Position numbers and translations under genes: made by a program. From NCBI GenBank assembly GCA_045563135.1, contig JBJKUL010000001.1:372001-436000 (forward strand): a stretch of 64,000 nucleotides of DNA, read 5' to 3'. Source of the stretch: Actinomarina sp002308095. Lineage in GTDB: Bacteria > Actinomycetota > Acidimicrobiia > Actinomarinales > Actinomarinaceae. The notes beneath the pieces were generated by a model that ran no database searches, was not told where the DNA came from, and worked only from the letters and a program-made list of their open reading frames with translations. How positions within the stretch are numbered: the stretch's first letter is position 1; each line of letters starts with the position of its first letter. This document shows, piece after piece, positions 46,682 to 55,726 of this stretch.

Positions 46682-47127
46682 TGGAACCAATCTCATTCCC
46701 TATCAATAGTTCAGCAGATGAGAGGGGAAAGGTTACATTTGTAAACGACTTTGACATGACTGATGTAAAAAGAAGTTATGTAGTTACAAATACATTAGTA
46801 AAAACTGTAAGGGCATGGCATGGGCATCGAAATGAAAAAAAATGGGTAACTGTACAAAAAGGCGAATTTTTGGTGTGTGTTGTGAAAGTAGATAGTTTTG
46901 ATAATCCAGAAAAGAACGTAGAAGTAAAAGAGTATGTATTAAATTCTGAAAATAGCGTTCTATTCATTCCAGGCGGATACGCAAATGGAGCAATGAATCT
47001 TACAGGTGAAAATGAAATTAGATATTTTTCTTCAGTTAGTTTAGGTGAATCTTCAAGCGATGATTTTAGAATTGATGCAAGATTTTGGAATCCTTGGGAA
47101 AAGCATAATCCAAACTTTTATGAGTAA
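46681..47127 (+). CDS. RmlC-like cupin, sugar-nucleotide 3,5-epimerase family
   Basis: 148-residue single cupin. PINSSADERGKVTFV, VRAWHGHRNEKKWVTVQKGEFLVCVVKV and FIPGGYANGAMNLTGENEIRYFSS follow the dTDP-4-dehydrorhamnose 3,5-epimerase pattern, but it is shorter than RmlC (about 180). It starts in the last base of the previous gene and overlaps the next by 8 bases. A ketoisomerase or a cupin partner of the FnlB/WbjC type is the alternative reading. Confidence 0.72.
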   Translation: MEPISFPINSSADERGKVTFVNDFDMTDVKRSYVVTNTLVKTVRAWHGHRNEKKWVTVQKGEFLVCVVKVDSFDNPEKNVEVKEYVLNSENSVLFIPGGYANGAMNLTGENEIRYFSSVSLGESSSDDFRIDARFWNPWEKHNPNFYE

Positions 47128-48028
47128 TATTTTAATTTTAGGTATTGATGGCATGCTTGGAAATATGCTTGCCAATGTCTTTTCACAAAAATCATCTGGA
47201 AAGCTCTTTTTCACATCTCGCAGAGATGAGCCTATTAATGAATATTTAAATGCTGAGATTATTAATTTTGATGCTACCTCAACTGGGCTTTCAAATCTTG
47301 TATCCAAGGTAAAGCCAGATTTTTTAATTAATTGTATTGGTGCTATCAAGCCTCTTATTAAAGAAAATGATACAAAATCTATTACTAATGCGCAAAATAT
47401 AAATACTTTTCTACCTTTAAATATTGTTAAATCTGCAAATGAATTTAACTTTAAATATCTACAAATTGGTACAGATTGTGTATTTAATGGTGAAAAGGGT
47501 ATGTATAACGAGGAATCTATTACAAACGCTATAGACGTGTACGGAAAAACCAAAATTGCTGGTGAGATTATGTTTAAAAATAAAACTGTTATTAGATCAA
47601 GTATTATTGGTCCAGAGTACGGCACAGGTAGGTCTCTACTTAATTGGTTTTATCATGAGAAGTCTGAGGCAGTAAGTGGATTTAATAACCATTTATGGAA
47701 TGGTGTTACAACGCTAAATTTTGCAAATGTTATTAATGGGATTATAGAAAATAATTATGACGCAGGTCTAATCCAGCATTTGATACCATCAGATATTGTT
47801 ACTAAATATGAATTGTTACACCTCTTCGCAAAATACTTTAAAAAGGACATTGGTATAAATAAAAGTGAGGCTGACACTGTTATAAACAGAACACTAAGCA
47901 CACTAAATGCTCAACAAAATGAAACACTTTGGAATCTGGGTGGGTACGCCGAAATACCAAGTGTCGAGGAAAATATTGAAGAGCTTTCAAGATATAGCTT
48001 GACTCAGGAATTATTGGTTAAGCAATGA
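47120..48028 (+). CDS. RmlD-like sugar-nucleotide reductase
   Basis: About 302 residues; the ATG at 47120 is chosen because it gives the Rossmann start SNILILGIDGMLGNMLANVF and overlaps the cupin stop by 8 bases. QIGTDCVFNGEKGMYNE and VYGKTKIAGE are the RmlD/dTDP-4-dehydrorhamnose reductase motifs. The 4-base overlap with the following 2-epimerase and the preceding cupin resembles the order of UDP-L-FucNAc/QuiNAc pathways (FnlB reductase then FnlC 2-epimerase). Confidence 0.78.
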   Translation: MSNILILGIDGMLGNMLANVFSQKSSGKLFFTSRRDEPINEYLNAEIINFDATSTGLSNLVSKVKPDFLINCIGAIKPLIKENDTKSITNAQNINTFLPLNIVKSANEFNFKYLQIGTDCVFNGEKGMYNEESITNAIDVYGKTKIAGEIMFKNKTVIRSSIIGPEYGTGRSLLNWFYHEKSEAVSGFNNHLWNGVTTLNFANVINGIIENNYDAGLIQHLIPSDIVTKYELLHLFAKYFKKDIGINKSEADTVINRTLSTLNAQQNETLWNLGGYAEIPSVEENIEELSRYSLTQELLVKQ

Positions 48029-49182
48029 AAGATATAGCCATCATTTTAGGCATTAGGCCAGACGTTATTCGTGCTAGTAAAATTCTTAAGCTGCTGGAGA
48101 GTAGTAACAATTTAACATATGATTTTATTTGGTCTGGCCAGCACTACTCGGAAAATATGAAAGATGTATTCTTTGAACAATTAAATGTTCCAAAACCAAA
48201 CGTAGAGTTTGAAATTGAAAAAGGAAATGATGCAGCAATTGTTAGTTCAGTTATTAAGAATACATATAATCATTTAGAAAAAAATAAATATAAAGCCGTA
48301 GTCTTTCTAGGGGATACAAATACAGTTATGGGCTCAATTGCTGTTGCTCAACACAATATTCCAATTGTTCACATTGAAGGATGTATGAGGTCTTACGACT
48401 GGAGAATGCCAGAGGAAAAATATAGAACAACCATAGATCATTTGTCTGACAGGATTTATGCATATCTTGATGGATATAAAAATCAAGGCTTGAAAGAGGG
48501 TATATCTGAACAGATTATCAAAGTTACAGGAAATCCTATTGTTGATATTATTAATGAAAACAAAAACTTGTTTGAATCTGGAAATCAGTTTCTATCTCAA
48601 GAAATCTCTAAATTAATTGAAAAGGATGAATTTCTTCTTGCAACTGTACATCGTAGAGAGAATGTACTTGAGGAATCAAGTTTAAAAGAGATAGTAAATT
48701 TAATAAATAAAACAGATAAAAATGTCATTTTTCCAATGGGATACACAACTCAGATGAAAATGAAGGAATTTAATTTGAGTCTTAATTCAAATGTTTATGT
48801 CTGTGATCCAATTGGATATCTTGAGTTCATGCATTTACTTGGGAGATCAGAGTATGTTTTATCAGATTCAGGTACTGTTGTCGAAGAAGCTTGCATTTTG
48901 GGAACAGCAAGCATTCAATTAAGATTCTCAACTGAAAGACCAGAAGTTTATGATGTTAAGTCTTCAGTTAAGTTTGATCCGTCTGAACAACACACTGACT
49001 ATGAATCATTTATTTCTAAAGTTGAAAGTTTGAAAAATACAAAGTGGGAGCAACCATTCGGAGATGGAACAGCTTCCGATAAAATTGTACAAGATTTAGT
49101 TAATCTTTCGAACACAGATTCATTCAAGAAACACTCGCCAAGTGATTATCCATTTGATATAAGTAATTCTCTTAAAGGATGA
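48025..49182 (+). CDS. UDP-N-acetylhexosamine 2-epimerase (WecB/FnlC family)
   Basis: 385-residue non-hydrolysing 2-epimerase. GIRPDVIRASKIL, WSGQHYSENM, FLGDTNTVMGSIAV, HIEGCMRSYDWRMPEEKYRTTIDHLSD, TVHRRENV and LSDSGTVVEEACILGTASIQLR are conserved. It is more like the 6-deoxy amino-sugar 2-epimerases (WbjD/FnlC) in its EGCMRSYDWRMPEE block than the second copy at 59305, which has EAGLRSKNMMMPEE. This split is my inference from motif differences. Confidence 0.85.
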   Translation: MKDIAIILGIRPDVIRASKILKLLESSNNLTYDFIWSGQHYSENMKDVFFEQLNVPKPNVEFEIEKGNDAAIVSSVIKNTYNHLEKNKYKAVVFLGDTNTVMGSIAVAQHNIPIVHIEGCMRSYDWRMPEEKYRTTIDHLSDRIYAYLDGYKNQGLKEGISEQIIKVTGNPIVDIINENKNLFESGNQFLSQEISKLIEKDEFLLATVHRRENVLEESSLKEIVNLINKTDKNVIFPMGYTTQMKMKEFNLSLNSNVYVCDPIGYLEFMHLLGRSEYVLSDSGTVVEEACILGTASIQLRFSTERPEVYDVKSSVKFDPSEQHTDYESFISKVESLKNTKWEQPFGDGTASDKIVQDLVNLSNTDSFKKHSPSDYPFDISNSLKG

Positions 49183-50351
49183 AAAGGATATTATTCCACT
49201 CTCTTACAATACCTCCCGATAATGTTTCCACTGGGATGTTAGTAGCAGAGTTAGCAGCTGGATTTAATAAAAATAACATTGAAGTAGAAATACTTGCTAG
49301 TACACCACAGTACAATTTTGAAAACTCACAGCCAAACAATTTATCCATTATTGATAAGCATTTTTCAAAATCTGAATACAAAGGGGTTAAGATCTATCAT
49401 GTAAATTCAAAAACAAGAAGTTTTAAAGAATCTAGAAGGATATTTCAGTGGATGCGTTTTCATTATTATTCGCTACGTTTTTTATACAAGGCAAGAAAAA
49501 CTTACGAACATATCTTTATCTTTAGTTATCCGCCGACAATGAATTTAGTAAGTATTTTTGTTTACAAAATATTGAAACTTAAAGTAACCTATTCAGTTTG
49601 GGAGCTTTATCCAGAGATAGCTAATAACTTAAGTCTATTTCAATCGAAGTTACTTTCAAACATGTTTAAAAAGCTAGATACATATTCAATGAAAAATACC
49701 GATAATCTAGTTGTCAATTCTCCTGAACTCCGAAATTATTTGATCACAAACAGAGATTTGTCAAAAAAAAATATTGAAGTTATTACTCACTTTTCCCCTT
49801 ATGCTTTAAGTGAAAATTATCCCAATCTGGATCTAAAAAAGATGTTTTATGCTGGAAATCTTGGTAAGCCACAAAATTTAGAAAAGTTCATTCAAATGTC
49901 TATTGAACATGATGTTAAGTGGAAGTTTGATATTTATGGTGCTGGGACCGAGTATGTAAATATTGAAAAATATGTAAATGCTGAAATTAATCTAAATAAA
50001 CATATTGAACGTAATAAGTTAATAGAAAATATTTCTGATATACCCGTAGCTTTAATTTCTCTTGATGAACGTATAACTATTGAGGGATTTCCAGGTAAAA
50101 CATTCGACTATCTATCAATGAATAAGGTTTTGCTATCAATTTCAAATAAGGATTCCGCTGTTGCAAAGTTTATAGAGAGACATAGCCTTGGTGTGAATAT
50201 TGAACCTAATTCAGTGAAATCTTTCTTAGATGCATTTGAAAAATTATCATCGAGACAATTTTTATCTGAAACATTGTTAAATGTAAGCAATATTAATCAG
50301 AACCAGATAAAAAAATCAGAGATAGTTAAACAGTATTTAACCTTGATTTAG
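49179..50351 (+). CDS. Glycosyltransferase, GT4/WbuB-like
   Basis: 390-residue GT-B protein. ILFHSLTIPPDNVSTGMLVAELA and SVWELYPEIANNLSLF are typical of the WbuB group that transfers amino-deoxy sugars. The C-terminal part has FYAGNLGKPQNLEKFI and EGFPGKTFDYLSMNKVLL. It overlaps the 2-epimerase by 4 bases, so it ends this sugar operon. Its stop overlaps the end of the convergent PglC-type gene by 4 bases. Confidence 0.82.
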   Translation: MKRILFHSLTIPPDNVSTGMLVAELAAGFNKNNIEVEILASTPQYNFENSQPNNLSIIDKHFSKSEYKGVKIYHVNSKTRSFKESRRIFQWMRFHYYSLRFLYKARKTYEHIFIFSYPPTMNLVSIFVYKILKLKVTYSVWELYPEIANNLSLFQSKLLSNMFKKLDTYSMKNTDNLVVNSPELRNYLITNRDLSKKNIEVITHFSPYALSENYPNLDLKKMFYAGNLGKPQNLEKFIQMSIEHDVKWKFDIYGAGTEYVNIEKYVNAEINLNKHIERNKLIENISDIPVALISLDERITIEGFPGKTFDYLSMNKVLLSISNKDSAVAKFIERHSLGVNIEPNSVKSFLDAFEKLSSRQFLSETLLNVSNINQNQIKKSEIVKQYLTLI

Positions 50352-50966
50352 CTTGCACCTTTCCTAGTAACTACATAATAAAAAGTTAAAAAAATAATTT
50401 TCAAATCCATTAATGTGTTTCTAGTTTCAACATATTCTAAATCCCAGTAAAGTCTTTCTTGTAGAGCTAAGATCTAAGCGGCCTTGAATTTGAGCTAAGC
50501 CGGTGATGCCTGGTTTAACAGTATTCCTTATTTTTTGATAATCTCCATATAGATTTGATTCATATTGTACAAGTGGCCTTGGTCCCACAATTGACATTTC
50601 TCCTCGCAAGACATTAATAAGGTTTGGTAGTTCATCTAAGGATGTCTTTCTTAGAAAGTTGCCTATATTCGTAATGCGATCATCATTTTCAATTCTTATG
50701 GGTTTACTTGGAGTTAATGAAGGTTCAATCGTCTCTTTTTCTGAAAGTTTTTCATAATGCTCTTGATGAACATCATCACTAGATAGAGCGTCCATTGTTC
50801 TAAATTTATACAAAAGAAATGATTTTCCATTTTTACCAACTCTTTGTTGCTTATATAAACCGGGAAAACCATCAGATATATAAATTATTATCAAAATAAG
50901 AGGGTAAATCACTAGTAGTACTGGAAAAAATATTAGGGTCATTGTAATGTCTACTAGTTTTTTCAT
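50348..50966 (-). CDS. Undecaprenyl-phosphate sugar phosphotransferase, PglC/WcaJ family (frameshift near the end)
   Basis: Bacterial sugar transferase of about 206 residues with one N-terminal membrane hairpin. GKNGKSFLLYKFRTM, NIGNFLRKTSLDELPNLINVLRGEMSIVGPRPL and YQKIRNTVKPGITGLAQIQGRLDLS are the core motifs including the catalytic Asp-Glu (DE). A shift near 50465 restores ERLYWDLEYVETRNTLMDLKIIFLTF and the stop at 50348. Its C-terminus is thereby normal. It is monofunctional and initiates glycans alongside the WecA-like enzyme. Confidence 0.85.
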
Positions 50967-51022
50967 ACAATATTTACTTTAAACTATTCAAATTAATGTA
51001 CTTTAAATAAAAAATATAACAT

Positions 51023-51028
51023 TAGAGT
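51023..51028 (+). promoter_or_regulatory. -10 box TAGAGT for leaderless asnB operon
   Basis: TAGAGT ends seven bases before the ATG at 51036 in the divergent gap with the PglC-type gene. Confidence 0.3.
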
Positions 51029-51035
51029 TAAAGAA

Positions 51036-52877
51036 ATGTGTGGAATAGGTGGAATTATTAACATTAATAATTCTAAAATTGACCCGGAAATTGCCAAAAA
51101 TATTAAAACCTCACTGGAACATAGAGGTCCAGATAACTCTTCAATAAAACATATTTCTGACAGTGTTTCATTTGTCCATACGAGGTTAGCAATTATTGAT
51201 ATAGACGAAAGATCAAATCAGCCATTTCATTCTGAAGACATGCGTTACTGGGTTGTATTCAATGGAGAAATATACAATTACAAAGAGATTAGAACTGAAC
51301 TTGAAGCAGAGGGGTACAAGTTTAAAACATCCGGAGATACAGAAGTTTTACTAAAAGGCTTTATGCATTACAAAGAAAAAGTTTTGACAAAACTAAGAGG
51401 ACAGTTTGCATTTGCAATCTATGATACTTTTACTAAAGAAACATTTTTAGCCAGGGATAGGCTTGGAATTAAGCCACTTTATTTCTCAAAATTTGGAGAA
51501 TGGATAGTCTTTGGATCAGAAATGAAAGCAATAGAGTCTTCCAAGTTAGTACCATTTTCAGCAGATACTGATTCATACCTAAGTTACATGAGGCACCTAT
51601 GTGTTCCTGGGAACAGTACAGGAAATAAAAATATAGCAAAAGTAAAACCTGGAGAATACATTATTTTTTCAGCAGAAGGAAAAGTAAATTCAGTTAAATA
51701 CTGGGATCCCTTTAGTTTTGAAATAAATTCTGAAATTACTCATTCAGAAGCAAAAAGAAAATTAGAAGAGTTGCTTATTGAGTCAGTAGAGTATAGAAAA
51801 ATAAGTGATGTAGAGGTAGGGTTATTTTTATCTGGAGGTTTAGATTCATCTTTAATCGGAAAACTGATGAAGGACAATAGTACTAGCAAGCTTCATGGAT
51901 TTAATATAGATTATGAAGAGCATTTTGAAGGCTATAGTGGCGAAGTAACTGAAGCAGGTTTCGCATCTTCTAGTCTCGATATCAATCTTATAAAAGAGAA
52001 GATACAATATCAAGATTTCAAAAACTTATTAAATAATTATTCACACTACCAAGATGATTTAAATGGAGATGAAGTTGGAATACCACTATTCTTTTTAGGT
52101 AAGGCTGCAAGGTCAAAGGGAGTTACTGTTGTCCAAGTAGGAGAGGGAGCAGATGAACTCTTTTATGGATATAATCATTGGTTAAGATTTCTCAAAGTTA
52201 ATAAATACTTTAAACCATTATTTAAGAGTCAATCTCAAATCTCTACATTTTCAAATCACAGAATTAATTTAATATCAAATATTATTTTTGGGAGAACCTC
52301 ATTTGCCGGTGGTGCCTTAGGTTTTAACCTGAGTGAGATTAACAATCTTGTGGATGGCGGCATACCTACCGAATCGAAATCTTTATACCATGTTGAGAAC
52401 AGATGGAATGATTACTTTTCAAGAGACGATGCTAAATTATCAAAATGGATGACTTTAATTGATCTTGATGTTCGACTTCCAGAACTACTGCTCATGAGAA
52501 TGGATAAATTAGTTATGCAATCAGGAGTTGAGACAAGGGTTCCATTTCTAGATCATAAATTGGTAGAATTTGTACTCACACTCCCTGAGAGTGTTTTAGT
52601 AGACAAAAAAGATACAAAACCATTGCTTAAAAGTATTGCAAGAAATCATATACCCAATAAAATTGTTGATCGATCAAAACAGGGTTTCAGAGCTCCAATA
52701 GGCGAATGGATTAAAAAAGATTTGGACTACTTTTATGAATCAGTAAAAATATTCAATGAAGATACTAATTTATTTAAGCAAGATAGGCTTATTAAAGTCC
52801 TTAATGGGAGCGACTTTCAAAAAAAATGGTATCTAATTAATCTCTCTCAGTGGCACTCCTCAAGGAGCAATAAATGA
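51036..52877 (+). CDS. asnB: Asparagine synthase-like glutamine amidotransferase
   Basis: 613 residues. The N-terminal CGIGGI with the nucleophile Cys2 opens a class II glutaminase domain (HRGPDN, FNGEIYNYKE, SGDTEVLL), followed by the ATP-binding domain with LFLSGGLDSSLIGK near 263 and the GEGADELFYGYN block. Within a capsule island such proteins may amidate uronic acids rather than make asparagine. No other asnB is in view, so both roles remain possible. It heads an operon asnB-flippase-heparinase-like-polymerase-glycosyltransferase. Confidence 0.85.
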   Translation: MCGIGGIININNSKIDPEIAKNIKTSLEHRGPDNSSIKHISDSVSFVHTRLAIIDIDERSNQPFHSEDMRYWVVFNGEIYNYKEIRTELEAEGYKFKTSGDTEVLLKGFMHYKEKVLTKLRGQFAFAIYDTFTKETFLARDRLGIKPLYFSKFGEWIVFGSEMKAIESSKLVPFSADTDSYLSYMRHLCVPGNSTGNKNIAKVKPGEYIIFSAEGKVNSVKYWDPFSFEINSEITHSEAKRKLEELLIESVEYRKISDVEVGLFLSGGLDSSLIGKLMKDNSTSKLHGFNIDYEEHFEGYSGEVTEAGFASSSLDINLIKEKIQYQDFKNLLNNYSHYQDDLNGDEVGIPLFFLGKAARSKGVTVVQVGEGADELFYGYNHWLRFLKVNKYFKPLFKSQSQISTFSNHRINLISNIIFGRTSFAGGALGFNLSEINNLVDGGIPTESKSLYHVENRWNDYFSRDDAKLSKWMTLIDLDVRLPELLLMRMDKLVMQSGVETRVPFLDHKLVEFVLTLPESVLVDKKDTKPLLKSIARNHIPNKIVDRSKQGFRAPIGEWIKKDLDYFYESVKIFNEDTNLFKQDRLIKVLNGSDFQKKWYLINLSQWHSSRSNK

Positions 52878-54086
52878 TAAAAAATTGGAAACAGAATACT
52901 TTTTATATATCAATCATGCAGGTGTGCTTTACTAGTAGTCAACTTATTGCTGATAACGATAATAAGTCGACAGTATGGTCCATCAGTTTATGGAGAGTAT
53001 GCTTCATCTAAAAGTCTAGGAGTATTACTCGGCACAGCGACAGTTATGTCACTAGCTTTAGTAGTTACAAAATTGAGAGCAAAAAAAGATGAAGATTCTA
53101 GATTTCTTTTTTCAAACTCCTACTTTTTAGTGATACGAAATCTTTTTATAGTTTCAGTTTTTTTATATCCAGTTACTTTTTTATTAAAAAGAGATTTTTT
53201 TATGACTTCTTTATTTCTAGTCGGGTTCATTTTTAATGAACTAATACATATCGCACTTGCTTACTATCAGGCAAATGGAGATTTTGTTACTAGCTCAAAA
53301 CAAATTCTTATAAGAACTATTTTATACGGAGTAGGGGCCACAGTAATAGCACTATCTGGATACTCTATTTTATTTATAATCATCTACCAGGTTGTTTTGC
53401 TTGCTATTTTTTTTGGAATTGCTCATGTTTCAATACCAAGTATCGACAAAAGTTATAAATCATCTAATACTTCATCCACAAGAGACAAACTAACAAAGTC
53501 TGGACAAAAGATGGTACTAACTACATTTTCTAGCGCTCTTATTTCTGAATTAGATATTGTTTTACTTGGCTTATTTTTTGGAGGCCCATTACTTGGGGTA
53601 TTGTCTTGGGCAAGAAGAATACTAGAAATACTTTTTCAATTAGCAGCGGCAAGCTTAGACATTTTATTCCCGGAACTTTCAAAAGCTAAAACTAGAGGAG
53701 AGGTTTATGAACTTAGAAATAAATTAAAAAAAATTGTTTTAATTTCATTCACCATTCCAATCATATTTTTTATATTTAAAAATCTAGCAAGCAATATTTT
53801 TATACTTTTATTAGGAGAAGAGTTCTCAGCTGTTGCAGACTACACTGCCTCTATACTTTTTTGCCTTCCACTTATGGTGTGGTCAAGAATAAACATTATT
53901 TTTTCTAGGGCATTAAATTTTGAAATTCCAATATCAAAAATAATATTTTATTCTTCACTTATATCATTTTTCATATATTTTGTCTCGAATAAATTTATGA
54001 ATAATTCAGCAGTTATATCTATTGTTTTATCACAACTAACGATTTCTTTTTTAACATCTTACTCTTTTAGAAAGTCTTATCAATGA
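52874..54086 (+). CDS. Polysaccharide flippase (Wzx type, frameshift near the N-terminus)
   Basis: Multi-pass membrane protein of about 404 residues. The ATG at 52874 overlaps asnB. The first frame gives the amphipathic N-terminus and one helix; after an extra base near 52930 the second continues VVNLLLITIISRQYGPSVYGEYASSK, the usual LGPSEYG-like first-loop motif. Ten more hydrophobic segments follow, with a KSGQKMVLTTFSSALISELDIVLLG middle block. It overlaps the heparinase-like gene by 4 bases. Confidence 0.78.
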
Positions 54087-55726
54087 AAAGGTATCTGAGA
54101 AAGTTAAAATACGAATTTACTAGCTATAAGGCTGAACCAAAAAATATTCCTACTCATTTCGATCAGGGAACCTGGAGGGAAAATACTTCTATTTTAAATC
54201 TATTTTCAAACGCAGATTTTGATTTATTGTCAGATTTAAAACTAGATGAAATGAAAATCTTTGGTAAAGCTAATAAAAGTTGGATCGTTAATACTGACTT
54301 TTTTAATGATTATAATTTTAAAAACAAGAAATTAAAACCAGCATATTTTAATACCGCAGACGTGAAGGTTCCTTACGAGGCATCGAGACTACAGTATTTA
54401 CAAAAACAAAATATCTCATCTATGTTCACTAAAGAAGTTAAGTTAGATGATTCATTATTTAATATTGATATTCAGGAATTTCCACCTATATATTGGAATA
54501 GTCCTATGGATGTTGCAATTAGAACTATTAATTTAATCATTCATAGGCAATTTGTTTCTAAGCGATTACATAAATCTCAAATTTTAAATAATGATGAAAA
54601 GCTGATAGATACATATATTTCTCAACATTTCCAATATGTAAAAAATAATCTTGAAAATGATGGAAATGTAGTTGGGAATCACTACCTCATAGAGCTTTCA
54701 GCTATGTTATTTTATTTAGCAAATTATAAAAATAGTAATTATGAAAATGATTTAGAGTTTACACTCCATGAGCTTAAGAACGAATTAACTCATCAATTTA
54801 ATAATGAAGGCACAAATTTTGAAGGCTCTTCACATTACGCTGCTTTTGTCACAGAGGCTTTAGTGTTATGTAAGCTATCTTTGGAAGATATAGATAAAAA
54901 CCATGAAATTGTTAAGTTACTAAATAGATTAATCGTCATTAACAAAACTTTTCTAGAGCTTCTACTCAATAATGAAGAATTATCACAAATTGGAGACAAC
55001 GATTCAGGCAGAATTTTTTACTTTGCTTTCAATGAAGACAAACCTCTTCGAATGACTTGGCTAATAAGACTTATTGAAAGTCTAGACTTGAATAAAAAAA
55101 CAGAGGTTAATGACTTAAGATATCAAATAGAAATAAAAAAAGAAACTCATAATTTCTTAGAATATAACCGTGTACAGCATCCAGAAATAAAAGTTTTTTC
55201 TCAAGACTATAAAGCTTATGCTTTTACAGAATTTGGAATTTATATTTGGAGAAATAAAGAAGAGTATTTCAGCATAAGATGTGGCCCAATAGGTCAGAAC
55301 GGAATTGGAGGACATTCTCATTATGATCAATTATCGATTGAATGTTTCACCAATCAACAGTGGATAGCAAGAGATCCAGGAACTGGGACATACACAGATG
55401 ACATGTCAATTAGAAACAGTTTTAAGTCGTTACAATACCACTGGGGGCCTAATATAAATTTAAAATTTAAACAAGAAGATGAATTTGATTGTTTTAAATT
55501 GAATAACATGAGTGATGGAAAGGCTTTAATTTTCAATCATGATAATTTTTTGGGTGTCGCAAACTTTAATGGTAAAAAAATATATAGAAAATTAAGTATA
55601 AATGATGGAATTATTACTATCGAAGATTACTCAAAGATGAAAAATTTAAAAAAATATGAATCTTGGGGTGAGTCGACAAATGGAATAAAAGTTAAGTTTT
55701 CAGAAGGATATAAAAGATTTAGTTGA
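54083..55726 (+). CDS. Heparinase II/III-like protein
   Basis: 547 residues with no signal peptide seen. An alpha-helical N-terminal half with GNHYLIELSAMLFYLANY and EGSSHYAAFVTEALVLC is followed by GIGGHSHYDQLSIECF and ARDPGTGTYTDD, the catalytic/binding core of heparinase II/III-like polysaccharide lyases. In synthesis clusters such proteins may modify or trim the lipid-linked polymer. Coupled at both ends by 4-base overlaps to a flippase and a polymerase-like gene, arguing for a role in assembly rather than in feeding. Confidence 0.8.
   Translation: MKRYLRKLKYEFTSYKAEPKNIPTHFDQGTWRENTSILNLFSNADFDLLSDLKLDEMKIFGKANKSWIVNTDFFNDYNFKNKKLKPAYFNTADVKVPYEASRLQYLQKQNISSMFTKEVKLDDSLFNIDIQEFPPIYWNSPMDVAIRTINLIIHRQFVSKRLHKSQILNNDEKLIDTYISQHFQYVKNNLENDGNVVGNHYLIELSAMLFYLANYKNSNYENDLEFTLHELKNELTHQFNNEGTNFEGSSHYAAFVTEALVLCKLSLEDIDKNHEIVKLLNRLIVINKTFLELLLNNEELSQIGDNDSGRIFYFAFNEDKPLRMTWLIRLIESLDLNKKTEVNDLRYQIEIKKETHNFLEYNRVQHPEIKVFSQDYKAYAFTEFGIYIWRNKEEYFSIRCGPIGQNGIGGHSHYDQLSIECFTNQQWIARDPGTGTYTDDMSIRNSFKSLQYHWGPNINLKFKQEDEFDCFKLNNMSDGKALIFNHDNFLGVANFNGKKIYRKLSINDGIITIEDYSKMKNLKKYESWGESTNGIKVKFSEGYKRFS

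Noticed and set aside
9530..54086. Programmed ribosomal frameshifting as the reason for the many broken frames
   Set aside because: The junctions share no slippery heptamer or common context, occur in unrelated genes, and are in both directions; random indels explain them better.
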